Source: Xanthobacter agilis
GTDB lineage: Bacteria; Pseudomonadota; Alphaproteobacteria; Rhizobiales; Xanthobacteraceae
Direction: 5' to 3'
Assembly (NCBI RefSeq): GCF_021730435.1
Contig: NZ_JABWGX010000003.1
Span: forward strand, 124,001-188,000
Length of the DNA: 64,000 nt
Shown here: positions 44,760 to 53,157 of the stretch, one piece after another
How positions within the stretch are numbered: the first letter of the stretch is position 1
How the letters are laid out: each line of letters begins with the position of its first letter
Made by a program: the position numbers and the translations under genes
The notes under the pieces: generated by a model
Database searches by the model: none
Told to the model about the DNA's origin: nothing
What the model saw: the letters and a program-made list of their open reading frames with translations, nothing else

Positions 44760-45227
44760 CGCTCCTGCGCTCTTTTCCGGCTTGAACGTCGTGTTCGGGT
44801 GGGTGTGTCGGCGGGAGCGGCCTGCTGAGGCTCCTCCGACGCCGGGGTGGGGCGGGCGAGCGGCGCCAGATTGGCGCCGCGGTCGCTCCGCAGGAAGACA
44901 GGGGAAGAACCCAGCGATGTCAAGACCACGGAAAGCACGGACCCATCCGCGCGCGGACCTGAGAATGACATGTTGCCGACATGCGCGGTACACCCAAAAC
45001 ACAGGCCTGGACCGCCGCTGCATGTAGAGCCCGCCCACGGACGAAAATCAGGCCGGGCCTATCTCTTGCCCGAAGGGCGAGAAAAGCGCCGCCGGGGCTG
45101 GCGTTCTCGTCATGGAGGGGGACGGATCTCCCTGCCCCCCATTGACCATGCCGAATGGTGCGAACGGCGCGGCGCGGAAACGCCGAGGTCTGCGCACCCC
45201 TGAAAAATGGAGGCCGGACCTGAAGTT
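44760..45227. other. 468-base gap upstream of the FkbM gene
   Basis: No convincing gene; the open frames are G+C artefacts. It includes the FkbM leader with aggag before tandem ATGs and a weak hairpin around 45069-45085. No clear promoter hexamers were seen. Confidence 0.6.
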
Positions 45228-46934
45228 CTATTTCGGCTTCGTCACCAGGAACGGCCCGATGGCCACCCAATTGAGGCCCGAGTTCAGCAGGACATGCACG
45301 GCGTCCCGCGGGCGGTGCACCAGCGGCAGGCCGTGAAGATTGAGTGAAGTGTTGAGGAGGCCGCCGACCCCGGAGCGGGACGCGAAGCGCTGGATCAGAT
45401 CCCAATAATCGGCGTTCGTCTCCTGCGTCACCACCTGTGGCCGGCAAGTGCGGTCGTAGGGGTGGGTGCCGGCCTTCAACTGCTCGGCGCCGGCACCGGT
45501 GGTGTCGAAGGACAAGATCATGTAGGGCGCGGACACCTGCTTGGGATTGCGCAGGTAAAGGTCGGCGTGCTCGGCCGCGATGGAGGCCGCGAACGGCATC
45601 CAGAAATCGCGGCTCTTCACCATCTCGTTGATCTCGCGGATGACGTCGGGATTGCGCGGATCGGCCAGAATGGCCCGGTTGCCCAGCGAGCGGGCACCGA
45701 ACTCCTCGCGCCCGGCGAAGCGGCCCACCACATGGCCCTCGACCAGCAGATCGGCCACGGCATCGTTGATGGCGTCCGGCTGCGACAGGATGATGTCGCC
45801 ACGCTCGATCCATTCGGCGAGATCGGCGCGGATCTCCTCGTCCGCCCACTCGGGGCCCAGATACATGGTGCTCAGGGCCGGCACGCTGCCGCCGCCCTGC
45901 CGCTCCGCACGGGCGAGATAGGCGGCGCCGATGGCGTTGGTCTCGTCGCCGCAGGAGGGGAAGACGAACAGGCTGTCCACCTCCTCCATCTCCATGATCC
46001 GCTTGTTGGCCTTCACGTTCATGAAGACGCCGCCGGACAGGCAGAGGCGGCGGATGCCGGTCTCGGCGATGGCGCGGCGCACGAACTCGCAGAGGATTTC
46101 CTCGGTGAACAGCTGGACGCCACCCATGATGGTGTCGAAGCGCTGCTCGTAGAACAGCTTTTCCAGCACCGGCTGAATGTGCAGGGTGTGCGGCACGCCG
46201 GGGGCGCGGGCCCACACGGGGGAGCGATCGTCCACCCATCGGAACAGGGTGTGCAGCCGGTCGGCGATGCGGCGGCTGCCGGACATGGCGGCATAGGGCG
46301 CCATGCCCATGATTTTGTATTCATGCTCCAGCGGCACCATGCCGAGCATGTAGGTGACCACGGCATAAAGGGTGCCGAAGGAATCGGGGTACGGCACCTC
46401 ATGCAGCAGCTTCAGGGTGTTGTTCTGCCCGATGCTGACACTGGCGCACAGGCCGTCGCCGCCACCGTCCACGGTCAGGACCAATTGCGGCTCGGTGCGC
46501 TCCTTCTGGCCGAAATAGGCGGTTGCCGCGTGGCAGGCATGATGCCCGTAGACCTTGATGGCCTCGGGCCGGAAGCCCATGGCCACATAGGTGTCGAGGC
46601 GTTCCTGGGCGCGTTTGCGCTCCACCGCGAGGCGCAGCGGCGTCTGGCCCAGCGCCGTGCGCAGCCGGCCCTGCCATTTGGCGGACCGCCGGAACACGTC
46701 GATCCAACCGGGGCGGTCGAGCGGCACCGTGGGCATGCCCGCCAGCGCCAGGACGGAGACGTCCTGCGGCTCCACGCCGATCTCCCGGCGCAGCCAGTCC
46801 AGGCCCATGGTGGGAATGTCGTGGAAGTTCTTGATCCGCCGGAGCCGCTCCTCCTGGACCGCCGCCACTGTTCCATCCTGGCACAGTGCGGCCACCGCCG
46901 AATTGTGAGAATCGCTAACGCCGATGACGGTCAC
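45228..46934 (-). CDS. NodU/CmcH-family carbamoyltransferase
   Basis: Transfers a carbamoyl group from carbamoyl phosphate, by way of carbamoyl-adenylate, to a sugar hydroxyl. It has 568 residues from GTG 46934 with ggag upstream; an upstream ATG at 46982 is weaker. VTVIGVSDSHNSAVAAL opens the Kae1-like domain; metal-binding histidines lie in YGHHACHAATAYF. ELCLSGGV-type IRRLCLSGGVFMNVKANKRI and EEFGARSLGNRAIL are family blocks. The island suggests carbamoylation of an extracellular polysaccharide, as opposed to a Nod factor or an antibiotic. Confidence 0.93.
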   Translation of the reverse strand: MTVIGVSDSHNSAVAALCQDGTVAAVQEERLRRIKNFHDIPTMGLDWLRREIGVEPQDVSVLALAGMPTVPLDRPGWIDVFRRSAKWQGRLRTALGQTPLRLAVERKRAQERLDTYVAMGFRPEAIKVYGHHACHAATAYFGQKERTEPQLVLTVDGGGDGLCASVSIGQNNTLKLLHEVPYPDSFGTLYAVVTYMLGMVPLEHEYKIMGMAPYAAMSGSRRIADRLHTLFRWVDDRSPVWARAPGVPHTLHIQPVLEKLFYEQRFDTIMGGVQLFTEEILCEFVRRAIAETGIRRLCLSGGVFMNVKANKRIMEMEEVDSLFVFPSCGDETNAIGAAYLARAERQGGGSVPALSTMYLGPEWADEEIRADLAEWIERGDIILSQPDAINDAVADLLVEGHVVGRFAGREEFGARSLGNRAILADPRNPDVIREINEMVKSRDFWMPFAASIAAEHADLYLRNPKQVSAPYMILSFDTTGAGAEQLKAGTHPYDRTCRPQVVTQETNADYWDLIQRFASRSGVGGLLNTSLNLHGLPLVHRPRDAVHVLLNSGLNWVAIGPFLVTKPK

Positions 46935-47268
46935 TTGCAGGCTCCGAGAGACAATTGCGCCAAGCCGAGAAGGCCTTGTCAATGGCTGGGGTGTAAAGGC
47001 GGGGGGAAGGGCGGGTGAGATGACGCTTAGGACATGGCTTTCGAGGTCACCTTAGTTTCGTGGGAGGTACCTTGCCATCATTTTCCGGCAGGTGCATCCG
47101 AGCACATAGTGGCTTGTCTATACGTGAATGGCCAAGGATCGAACGCCGTCGCGCCGGTGGCAGAAGGTCGCGTCCGCCACTCGCGCGCGCAATGGGGTTG
47201 CGCGCGCCGATCCGCTGCGCCCTTTCCCTGCCGCTGCGGTGGCGCCGCATCCTCCCGCCAAGCGCGCC
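46935..47268. other. 334-base gap between carbamoyltransferase and polymerase genes
   Basis: Only unconserved open frames. It probably carries the promoter of the carbamoyltransferase gene. An imperfect inverted pair aggtcacct/aggtacct near 47045-47082 is the only structure noticed. Confidence 0.55.
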
Positions 47269-48621
47269 TCAACGCGCGAGCCAGTGCCTGCGTGGGACGG
47301 TGCGCGCGACGGTCGGGACCGCTGGCGCCGCGCGTCCCACCGCCGACAGATAGACGGCGAGCGCCAGCACCACGCCGAGCTCGCCCGGCTGGAGCACCAG
47401 GGAATAAACCGCCGATGTCAGGATGAGGTAGAGCACATAGTCTGAAAGGGCGAGAATGAAGGGGTCGCGCGTGGCCATGCCGCGTCGGGCGGTGGTGACA
47501 TAGGCCCAGACGTGCACCACCAGCACCAGGATGGCGCCGATGAGCCCGTATTCGAACACGACGCCGAGCCAGCCGAGATCGGAGACGAAGAACTGGCTGT
47601 AGCCGAAGATGTCGGCCAGCGTGACGGAGCCGAAACGGGTGGTGGCGCCCACCCCGAAGATCCAGCGCAAGGTGTCGTCGCCCAGGAAGCGCGCCGCCAG
47701 CGCGCTCGAATTCTGCCGCACCGAGAGCGAGCCGCCCAGGCTCTGTTCCAGGGTGTCCCAGCCCGCGCCGCCGAACAGGCCGAGCTTGGCGGCGACCAGC
47801 AGCAGCATGGGCACCATCATGCCGATGCCGAGGCCGATGGCGAGCCGGCGCAGCCGGCCGGGCAGCGACATCACGATGCCGTAGGCCGTCACCAGCACCG
47901 CCACGGCGATGGCCGTGCGCTGCTTGTAGGTGAGGACCTGGATCAGCAGGCATACCGGGATCAGAAGCAGGCGCAGGCGCTTGCCCTCAAGGATGGCGCT
48001 GCGCGCGAGGTAGAAGATGAAGATCATGCCGAAGATCATCGACATGTATACGCGCCGGCCGCGATCCGTATCATACTGCAAGAGCTTGCCGTTGATGGGA
48101 TCGGTCACGAACCAGGACCGGGGAGCAAGGGTGTAGAGCAGCACCAGAAGCACGAAAGTGGCGATGCCGTAGCTGAGAAACACGGCCCGCACCCGTTCAG
48201 GCGGCAGCGCCAGGAGCGACAGCATCGCCGCCAGCGCGAAATAATAGGTGAAGGGCCACGCCTTCACCGTGGTGGCGAGGGCGTCCAGCAGGCCGTTGCC
48301 GAGCTGGATGATGGACACCAGCGGCGTGAAGCCCAGCAGGTAGGCGAGCAGCAGCAGGAACAGGTTGCGCCCCGGCAGCCGCATCCGGATGGCGCCGTAG
48401 AGGCTGAGCGGAAACATCAGGAACGGCCACGCCTTGGACAGCAGGTAGGGCGGCGGCAGCTCGTTCAGGTAATGGAACACCTGCGCGAAGAAGGGCATGG
48501 CGAAGGCGAGGGCAAAGGTCGCCGTCTTTGAAATGCGGGCTCCCCGGCGCGCGCGCGACCGCGAGTGTTGCCGCAGCGGCATCTCCACCTTGCGGCGGGG
48601 CGGCGGGGCCAACGCCGTCAT
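47269..48621 (-). CDS. O-antigen ligase/polymerase-like membrane protein
   Basis: A 450-residue polytopic protein. ATG 48621 overlaps the stop of the upstream gene in ATGA, so the two are translationally coupled. About ten hydrophobic helices are visible (LFLLLLAYLLGFTPLVSIIQ, AVFLSYGIATFVLLVLLYTL). Between the later helices is a long hydrophilic loop (residues ~300-355, SLGGSLSVRQNSSALAARFL), the usual arrangement of Wzy polymerases and WaaL ligases. Which of the two it is cannot be read off. It polymerises or ligates the polysaccharide repeat on the periplasmic face. Confidence 0.85.
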   Translation of the reverse strand: MTALAPPPRRKVEMPLRQHSRSRARRGARISKTATFALAFAMPFFAQVFHYLNELPPPYLLSKAWPFLMFPLSLYGAIRMRLPGRNLFLLLLAYLLGFTPLVSIIQLGNGLLDALATTVKAWPFTYYFALAAMLSLLALPPERVRAVFLSYGIATFVLLVLLYTLAPRSWFVTDPINGKLLQYDTDRGRRVYMSMIFGMIFIFYLARSAILEGKRLRLLLIPVCLLIQVLTYKQRTAIAVAVLVTAYGIVMSLPGRLRRLAIGLGIGMMVPMLLLVAAKLGLFGGAGWDTLEQSLGGSLSVRQNSSALAARFLGDDTLRWIFGVGATTRFGSVTLADIFGYSQFFVSDLGWLGVVFEYGLIGAILVLVVHVWAYVTTARRGMATRDPFILALSDYVLYLILTSAVYSLVLQPGELGVVLALAVYLSAVGRAAPAVPTVARTVPRRHWLAR

Positions 48622-49427
48622 GGGGCGGTTTTGTCCGGCGTCGCCATGCCGTAGGCCGCCGGGTTCAGCCGCGCCTTGGCGGCGGCGAGCAGCACCGGCA
48701 GGGAATCCACGAAGATCCGCTTCACCTGGATCTTCGGATCGGTGACGAGCCGGTGCAGCCATTCCACCCCGAGCCGCCGGTAGATGAGGGGCGCGCGGGT
48801 GGACAGGCCGGTGAGAAAGTTCAGCGAATTGCCGACGCACAGGCCCGTGCCCACCGCCGTGCCGCGCTGCCACACCAGGCGCGTGACATATTCCGAGCGC
48901 GGCGATCCGGTGACGAAGAAGAGGTAGCGGGCCGGATGGTCCAGCACGAACCGGACGCAGCGCTCCACTTCATCGGGCTTGTCGATGAAGCCCATGGGCG
49001 GCACCCACATGGCCACGTTGGTGAGGTGGTAGCGGGCCTTGAGGCGCTCCAGCATCTCGTCCGACCCGCCGATGATGGTGATGGCGTCGTCGGGCTTGAT
49101 GTGGTGCTCGAACAAGGCCTCGGTGAGGTCGGAACCGGGCGTGCGGGGGATGTCGAGGCCGAACAATTGCCGCGCCAGGGCCCGCGGCACGGCGCCGTCC
49201 ATGGTGTGCAGCCAGGCGTTCTCGTAGATCTCGATGAAGACCGGGTCCTTCAGCTCGTTGATCCGGGTGAGATTGGCCGCATTGGGGGTCACCACATAGG
49301 CGAAGGGCGCGCCGGGCGGACGGGCGGCGATGAGGGCCGCTGCACCCGCGACATCGAGGCATGCGAACGGCACGTTGAGGAACATGACCGTTTTCACGTC
49401 CGGCGGAAGGGCGATCTTTTGCGGCAT
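48618..49427 (-). CDS. WecG/TagA/CpsF-family glycosyltransferase
   Basis: Cytoplasmic glycosyltransferase that adds a sugar, typically N-acetyl-mannosamine-type, to a polyprenyl-linked intermediate. It has 269 residues. FAYVVTPNAANLTRINE, the DGAVPRALARQLFG region with the conserved Asp, DAITIIGGSDEMLERLK, GFIDKP and VGNSLNFLTGLSTRAPLIYR match GT26. It is coupled to the polymerase gene. It is the only recognisable glycosyltransferase in the island, so the initiating and other transferases must be elsewhere. Confidence 0.9.
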   Translation of the reverse strand: MPQKIALPPDVKTVMFLNVPFACLDVAGAAALIAARPPGAPFAYVVTPNAANLTRINELKDPVFIEIYENAWLHTMDGAVPRALARQLFGLDIPRTPGSDLTEALFEHHIKPDDAITIIGGSDEMLERLKARYHLTNVAMWVPPMGFIDKPDEVERCVRFVLDHPARYLFFVTGSPRSEYVTRLVWQRGTAVGTGLCVGNSLNFLTGLSTRAPLIYRRLGVEWLHRLVTDPKIQVKRIFVDSLPVLLAAAKARLNPAAYGMATPDKTAP

Positions 49428-49588
49428 GATGGCGTCCCGTGCTTCTGGTTCCGCGGATCAGGTTGCGGGGCCTCGCTCCGGCCTCCGCGCGCCGCGGATC
49501 TGGCCGGCGTGGAGAAAACGCGTCAACCCGGACCGTGGAGCGGCCGCCCGCGCCTGTGCGCCGGCGGCGGCTCCCGGCGTGTCCCCGG

Positions 49589-50446
49589 TCAGGGCACGAC
49601 GGAGGTCGTGCCGCCGTTCTGAGTGTAGTTGCCGATGGTATAGCTGAAGGAGCGCTGGAACGGCACCACGCGGTTGATGAACTGGTCGATCCAGAGATTC
49701 ACCTCGGCGATGGAGCTGCGCGGGACGAAGACGATGTCACCGCTTACAAGCGGGACGTCGCCATCGGAGAAGCCGGTTTCGATCATCTCGCGCACGTCGA
49801 TCAGGCGCAGCATGGGCATGTTGTCTGGGCCGCGGCGGATCAGCGCCACCTGCCCGGTGCGGGCCTCCTCGGTGAAGCCGCCAGCCACCACGACCGCTTG
49901 CAGGACGCTGGTGCCGGAGCTTTCGAGCTTGATCATGCCCGGCTGCTTGACCATGCCGCCCACATAGACCCGCGGGCCGGCGGCGGCGTCGAGCGCGACA
50001 ACCACCTTCTGGTCCACCAGCTCCTTGCGCGAGGCCTTGCGGATATAGTCCTCGATGCCGCCCAAGGTGGAGCCCTCGACCTTGATCTGGCCGATGGCGC
50101 GGGGGGCGATGGTGCCGTCGGGGCTGACGATGAGATCCTCGTCCATGTCCCGGGTGATGAAATACTTGACCTTCAGCCGGTCGCCCGGCGCCACCCGGTA
50201 GGCCGGCGCCATGTCGCTCCAGGGGCTGAAGCGATCCGCGTTCACCTCGGTGAATCGCAGCTCCTGCCCGGTGGTGAAGGGCGGGGTGCCGGTATTCTGC
50301 GAGGTGGCGATGGCGGCACAACCGCCCAGCGCCAGGGCGCCGACCACCAGCGTCGTCGCGACCGGGGCCACGGACCGAAGCCTGCTGAAGCCGTCCCGCA
50401 CCATTTGGCGCGCGGATGCGATCCAACCGCACCGGGGCAAGACCAT
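49589..50446 (-). CDS. outer-membrane polysaccharide export lipoprotein (Wza/OPX family)
   Basis: A 285-residue lipoprotein starting at ATG 50446, which has gggag at good spacing; the frame is open to 50494. The signal and lipobox are VVGALALGGC-A. The PES domain is in YRVAPGDRLKVKYFITRDMD, SPDGTIAPRAIGQI follows, and SLBB-like repeats include PRVYVGGMVKQPGMIKLES. OPX proteins form the outer-membrane exit pore for capsule or exopolysaccharide. It lies downstream of the co-polymerase gene with its own 385-base leader. Function is firm; the polymer is unknown. Confidence 0.92.
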   Translation of the reverse strand: MVLPRCGWIASARQMVRDGFSRLRSVAPVATTLVVGALALGGCAAIATSQNTGTPPFTTGQELRFTEVNADRFSPWSDMAPAYRVAPGDRLKVKYFITRDMDEDLIVSPDGTIAPRAIGQIKVEGSTLGGIEDYIRKASRKELVDQKVVVALDAAAGPRVYVGGMVKQPGMIKLESSGTSVLQAVVVAGGFTEEARTGQVALIRRGPDNMPMLRLIDVREMIETGFSDGDVPLVSGDIVFVPRSSIAEVNLWIDQFINRVVPFQRSFSYTIGNYTQNGGTTSVVP

Positions 50447-50564
50447 CGACAACTCCCGAAATGTCTCGATCAAACCGCGCTCGCCTGAATCCATGGCCGG
50501 CGCGCCGGGCCGAGGACCTCAGGTAAACCCGCAATTCTTGGTTAACACACGCTAAAGCCCCATG

Positions 50565-50582
50565 GTTAAGAAAGTCCTTAAC
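50565..50582. promoter_or_regulatory. GTTAAG-N6-CTTAAC palindrome upstream of the OPX gene
   Basis: Perfect 6+6 inverted repeat 120 bases before the OPX start. A related GGTTAACC palindrome lies at 53128-53135, upstream of the co-polymerase gene. It is a candidate shared operator of the exopolysaccharide genes. The binding protein is unknown. Confidence 0.35.
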
Positions 50583-50761
50583 GCCACGCCACAGCCTGGA
50601 TCCGCGCGTGCTAAGTCCCGGAATCTGCTGATGGCGGGGTCAGAACGCTGGGGAAAAGTCAATTTTACGCTTCGGTATGTTGCAACCGCCTCCGCGCGCG
50701 GCGGGCGTGCTGGCCTATCCCCGCGGTCCGGCGGCGAATCAGAGGGCGGTGAGGGTGCCAC

Positions 50762-50804
50762 AAAAAGATCAGGGCGCGCCCTGGTGGGGCGCGCCCTGAT
50801 CTTT
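50762..50804 (-). terminator. rho-independent terminator of the co-polymerase gene
   Basis: A 17-bp perfect stem (50764-50780 with 50788-50804) contains agggcgcgcc. Five A on the left become T on the minus strand after the hairpin. Confidence 0.85.
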
Positions 50805-50831
50805 CGCGGTTCAGCCGAGGCGGTGCGCCGG

Positions 50832-52955
50832 TCAGGCGCGCCGATAGAGCCAGTTGGGCAGGTAATAGCGCCGGCCGAAGAAGATGAAGCCCAGGAGCGC
50901 GCCGCCGACTTCGTCCACCGTCTCGCGCAGATGGATGGCGGCGGGCTTGCGGGTGATTTCCGCGTGGACGGCAAGGATATTGCCGTCCACGAGCTGGGTC
51001 AGCCGCTGGGTGACCAGCGACGAGCCGGGAAGGCTGGAGCAGATGACGATGCAGTCGAAGGCCGCCTTCAACGCCTTGATCATCTCTTCGCCTTCCACCA
51101 CCGGCAGGCGCACGCTGAGCAGGGGGGAAGTGGCCACCTCCGCCGCCGACCACAGCAGCGGCACCGGCGTGGTGGTGACGGAGAGGCCGCCGATTATGTC
51201 GGTGTGCCCGGTATGAAGCGGATAGGGGGTGTTGGAGCTGAGGTCCACCAGCAGGGTGCGCATGCGGCGCTGGGTGGAGAATTCCTCCGCGAGGCGCCGG
51301 CAGAACCAGGGTAGGGTCTCGCCCCGCTCGGGGGCGAGGAAATGCATGGCGCGCAATGGCTGGTCGTCGACCCGTGTGTCGAGCAGCAAGGTGGCGCAAC
51401 TGCCGATCGCCTGGTCCACCGCCATGCTGGCATGGTCCTCGGCGCCGTCATCGAAGGTGGCGAGGTTGGGCAGGCCCAGGAGCCGTTCCGGCTCGCTCGG
51501 CATGATGAACGTGGTGCGCAGCACCGAGGCGATGGCGCCCGCCGCCGCGCCGAACAGGATGCCGCCGAGAATGCCACCGGCGAGCATGGGCAGCACCAGG
51601 GAGCGCTTGGTGACCGCCGCGCCCGCCTCCTGCACCAGGCGCACGTTGGATTGGCGGGTGCGGGCGGCGGTTTCCTCGATGTTCGCAGCCACCGCCCGGC
51701 GCAGATATTCGCGATAGCCTTCGCTCAAGGTCTCGCGCTGGCGGGTCAGCTCGATGAGGCGGGTTTCGGCGCCGCGCAAGGTGTCGATGCGCTGTTGCGC
51801 CGCCGTGCGCTGTTCTTCCAGCTCGGCCCTCTGCTTGCCGAGGGAATCCTTCTCGACCTTCAGGTTGAGGACCAGATTGTCCACGTAATTGATGGACGGG
51901 TTCCTTGAGGCGCGGTCGGTATAATAGGGGTTCTGGCCGCGCTCGGCGATGCGCTTGCGCATCGTATCGATCTTCTTCTGCACTTCCTTCAGCAGCGGGC
52001 TGCCGGGGGCATACTGGGCGGCGAGGCGGTCGCGCTCCAACAGCAGTTGCGTCATCAGGTTCGAGCTGTCGTCGCCGGAGAGGGCGTCGGTCTTCTCGGA
52101 GAAGTCGAACACCGAATCCGGCAGCGCCTTGCGCTGGGCCTCCGCCTCCTGGAGCTGGGCAGCCAGCGTCGCCTCGCGCTCGTCCACCTGGCGGATGCGC
52201 TGAATCACGCTGTCCATCTGGTTGGAGGCGAGAATGGCATCCTGGTTGAAATCGATCACGCCCACCTTGGCCTTGAGCGCCTCGATGTCGTTGTCGGCGG
52301 TGGTGAGGTCGCGCTTGAAGCGATCCACCTCCAGCATCAGGATCTTCGCGGTCGGGTTTTCGAACACCTTGCGCCGGCTGGCGAGATAGTTCTGCACCAG
52401 CGCGTCGGTGGTCTTGACGGCGATCTCGCGATCCGGATTGGTAAATTCCACGTCGATGATGTTGGAATCGGACACCACGTTCGCGCGCAGGCTGCGCCGG
52501 AAGCGCTCGATCGCCTGGTCCATCTCGTCCTGATCGGCGCCGAGCAGGCGCGTCAGGGCGCTCAGGGGTCCGGGCGGGAACAGCCGGTCAAGGCCGATCT
52601 GCTCGATCGTGGTGCGGATCACGTCCGCGCTCTCGATGATCTGAACCTCGGATTCCACCTGCTTCAGGCCTTCCACCGACAGCACGGCGGGGCCGCTGTC
52701 GGTGACGTTGCTGGACGTGGAGACCTCGCGGTTGACGATCACCAGCATCAGGCTGGAGGCGGTATATTCGGTCTTGGCGAGCGCCGCGGCGGCAACGCCG
52801 ATCACCAGCGGCACCAGGGCGGCCACAAGCACCACCCGGATGTGGAAGAAGGTGGCGATGAGGAAGTCGCGCAGCGTGAAGCTGGAGCCCTCCGGGGCGA
52901 TGGCCGGTGCGAGTGCGGTTTCGTCCGCGGTGCCGGCCTGGTGCGCCATCGACAT
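50832..52955 (-). CDS. Wzz/GumC-type polysaccharide co-polymerase with degenerate kinase domain
   Basis: A 707-residue inner-membrane protein. Start placed at ATG 52955 (gggggaagt upstream); the frame is open to 53030. First helix VVLVAALVPLVIGVAAAALA, then Wzz domain, then a long coiled coil (residues ~230-420 on this numbering) and a second helix near LPMLAGGILGGILFGAAAGA. The cytoplasmic end resembles a BY-kinase, but the P-loop has become LAPERGETLPWF with no GKT/S, and the Walker A' is LLVDLSS. No tyrosine cluster is seen at the C-terminus. It controls chain length and export, and the ATPase appears lost. Confidence 0.9.
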   Translation of the reverse strand: MSMAHQAGTADETALAPAIAPEGSSFTLRDFLIATFFHIRVVLVAALVPLVIGVAAAALAKTEYTASSLMLVIVNREVSTSSNVTDSGPAVLSVEGLKQVESEVQIIESADVIRTTIEQIGLDRLFPPGPLSALTRLLGADQDEMDQAIERFRRSLRANVVSDSNIIDVEFTNPDREIAVKTTDALVQNYLASRRKVFENPTAKILMLEVDRFKRDLTTADNDIEALKAKVGVIDFNQDAILASNQMDSVIQRIRQVDEREATLAAQLQEAEAQRKALPDSVFDFSEKTDALSGDDSSNLMTQLLLERDRLAAQYAPGSPLLKEVQKKIDTMRKRIAERGQNPYYTDRASRNPSINYVDNLVLNLKVEKDSLGKQRAELEEQRTAAQQRIDTLRGAETRLIELTRQRETLSEGYREYLRRAVAANIEETAARTRQSNVRLVQEAGAAVTKRSLVLPMLAGGILGGILFGAAAGAIASVLRTTFIMPSEPERLLGLPNLATFDDGAEDHASMAVDQAIGSCATLLLDTRVDDQPLRAMHFLAPERGETLPWFCRRLAEEFSTQRRMRTLLVDLSSNTPYPLHTGHTDIIGGLSVTTTPVPLLWSAAEVATSPLLSVRLPVVEGEEMIKALKAAFDCIVICSSLPGSSLVTQRLTQLVDGNILAVHAEITRKPAAIHLRETVDEVGGALLGFIFFGRRYYLPNWLYRRA

Positions 52956-53127
52956 ACTTCCCCCTGCAGCCATCGCCTCTGCCCGTCCTGCCCCTGTGGC
53001 CGGTCTCGCGGATACCGGCGCATCCGCCACGGGCGTGTCGGTTTTTCGCCCGCTTTACCGCCACAGATGTTTCACGTCCGCTGGCCAGGATGGGCCGGCG
53101 AATCATGACCGCACCCGATTACTTTGC

Positions 53128-53135
53128 GGTTAACC
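53128..53135. promoter_or_regulatory. GGTTAACC palindrome upstream of the co-polymerase gene
   Basis: Eight-base perfect palindrome in the gap between flippase and co-polymerase genes. It shares the GTTAAC core with the region upstream of the OPX gene (50541). Low information on its own. Confidence 0.3.
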
Positions 53136-53157
53136 AGTGGTTTCCGCGTTACCCCCC

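Larger units (their letters stand above)
50447..50831. other. 385-base leader between the OPX and co-polymerase genes
   Basis: Holds the co-polymerase terminator (50762-50804) and a GTTAAG-N6-CTTAAC inverted repeat at 50565-50582, with ggttaaca at 50540-50547. No gene is seen. Confidence 0.6.

Noticed and set aside
45228-46934. NodU, and hence a symbiosis island
   Set aside because: The family is shared with polysaccharide and antibiotic carbamoyltransferases, and no nodABC or other symbiosis gene is present.
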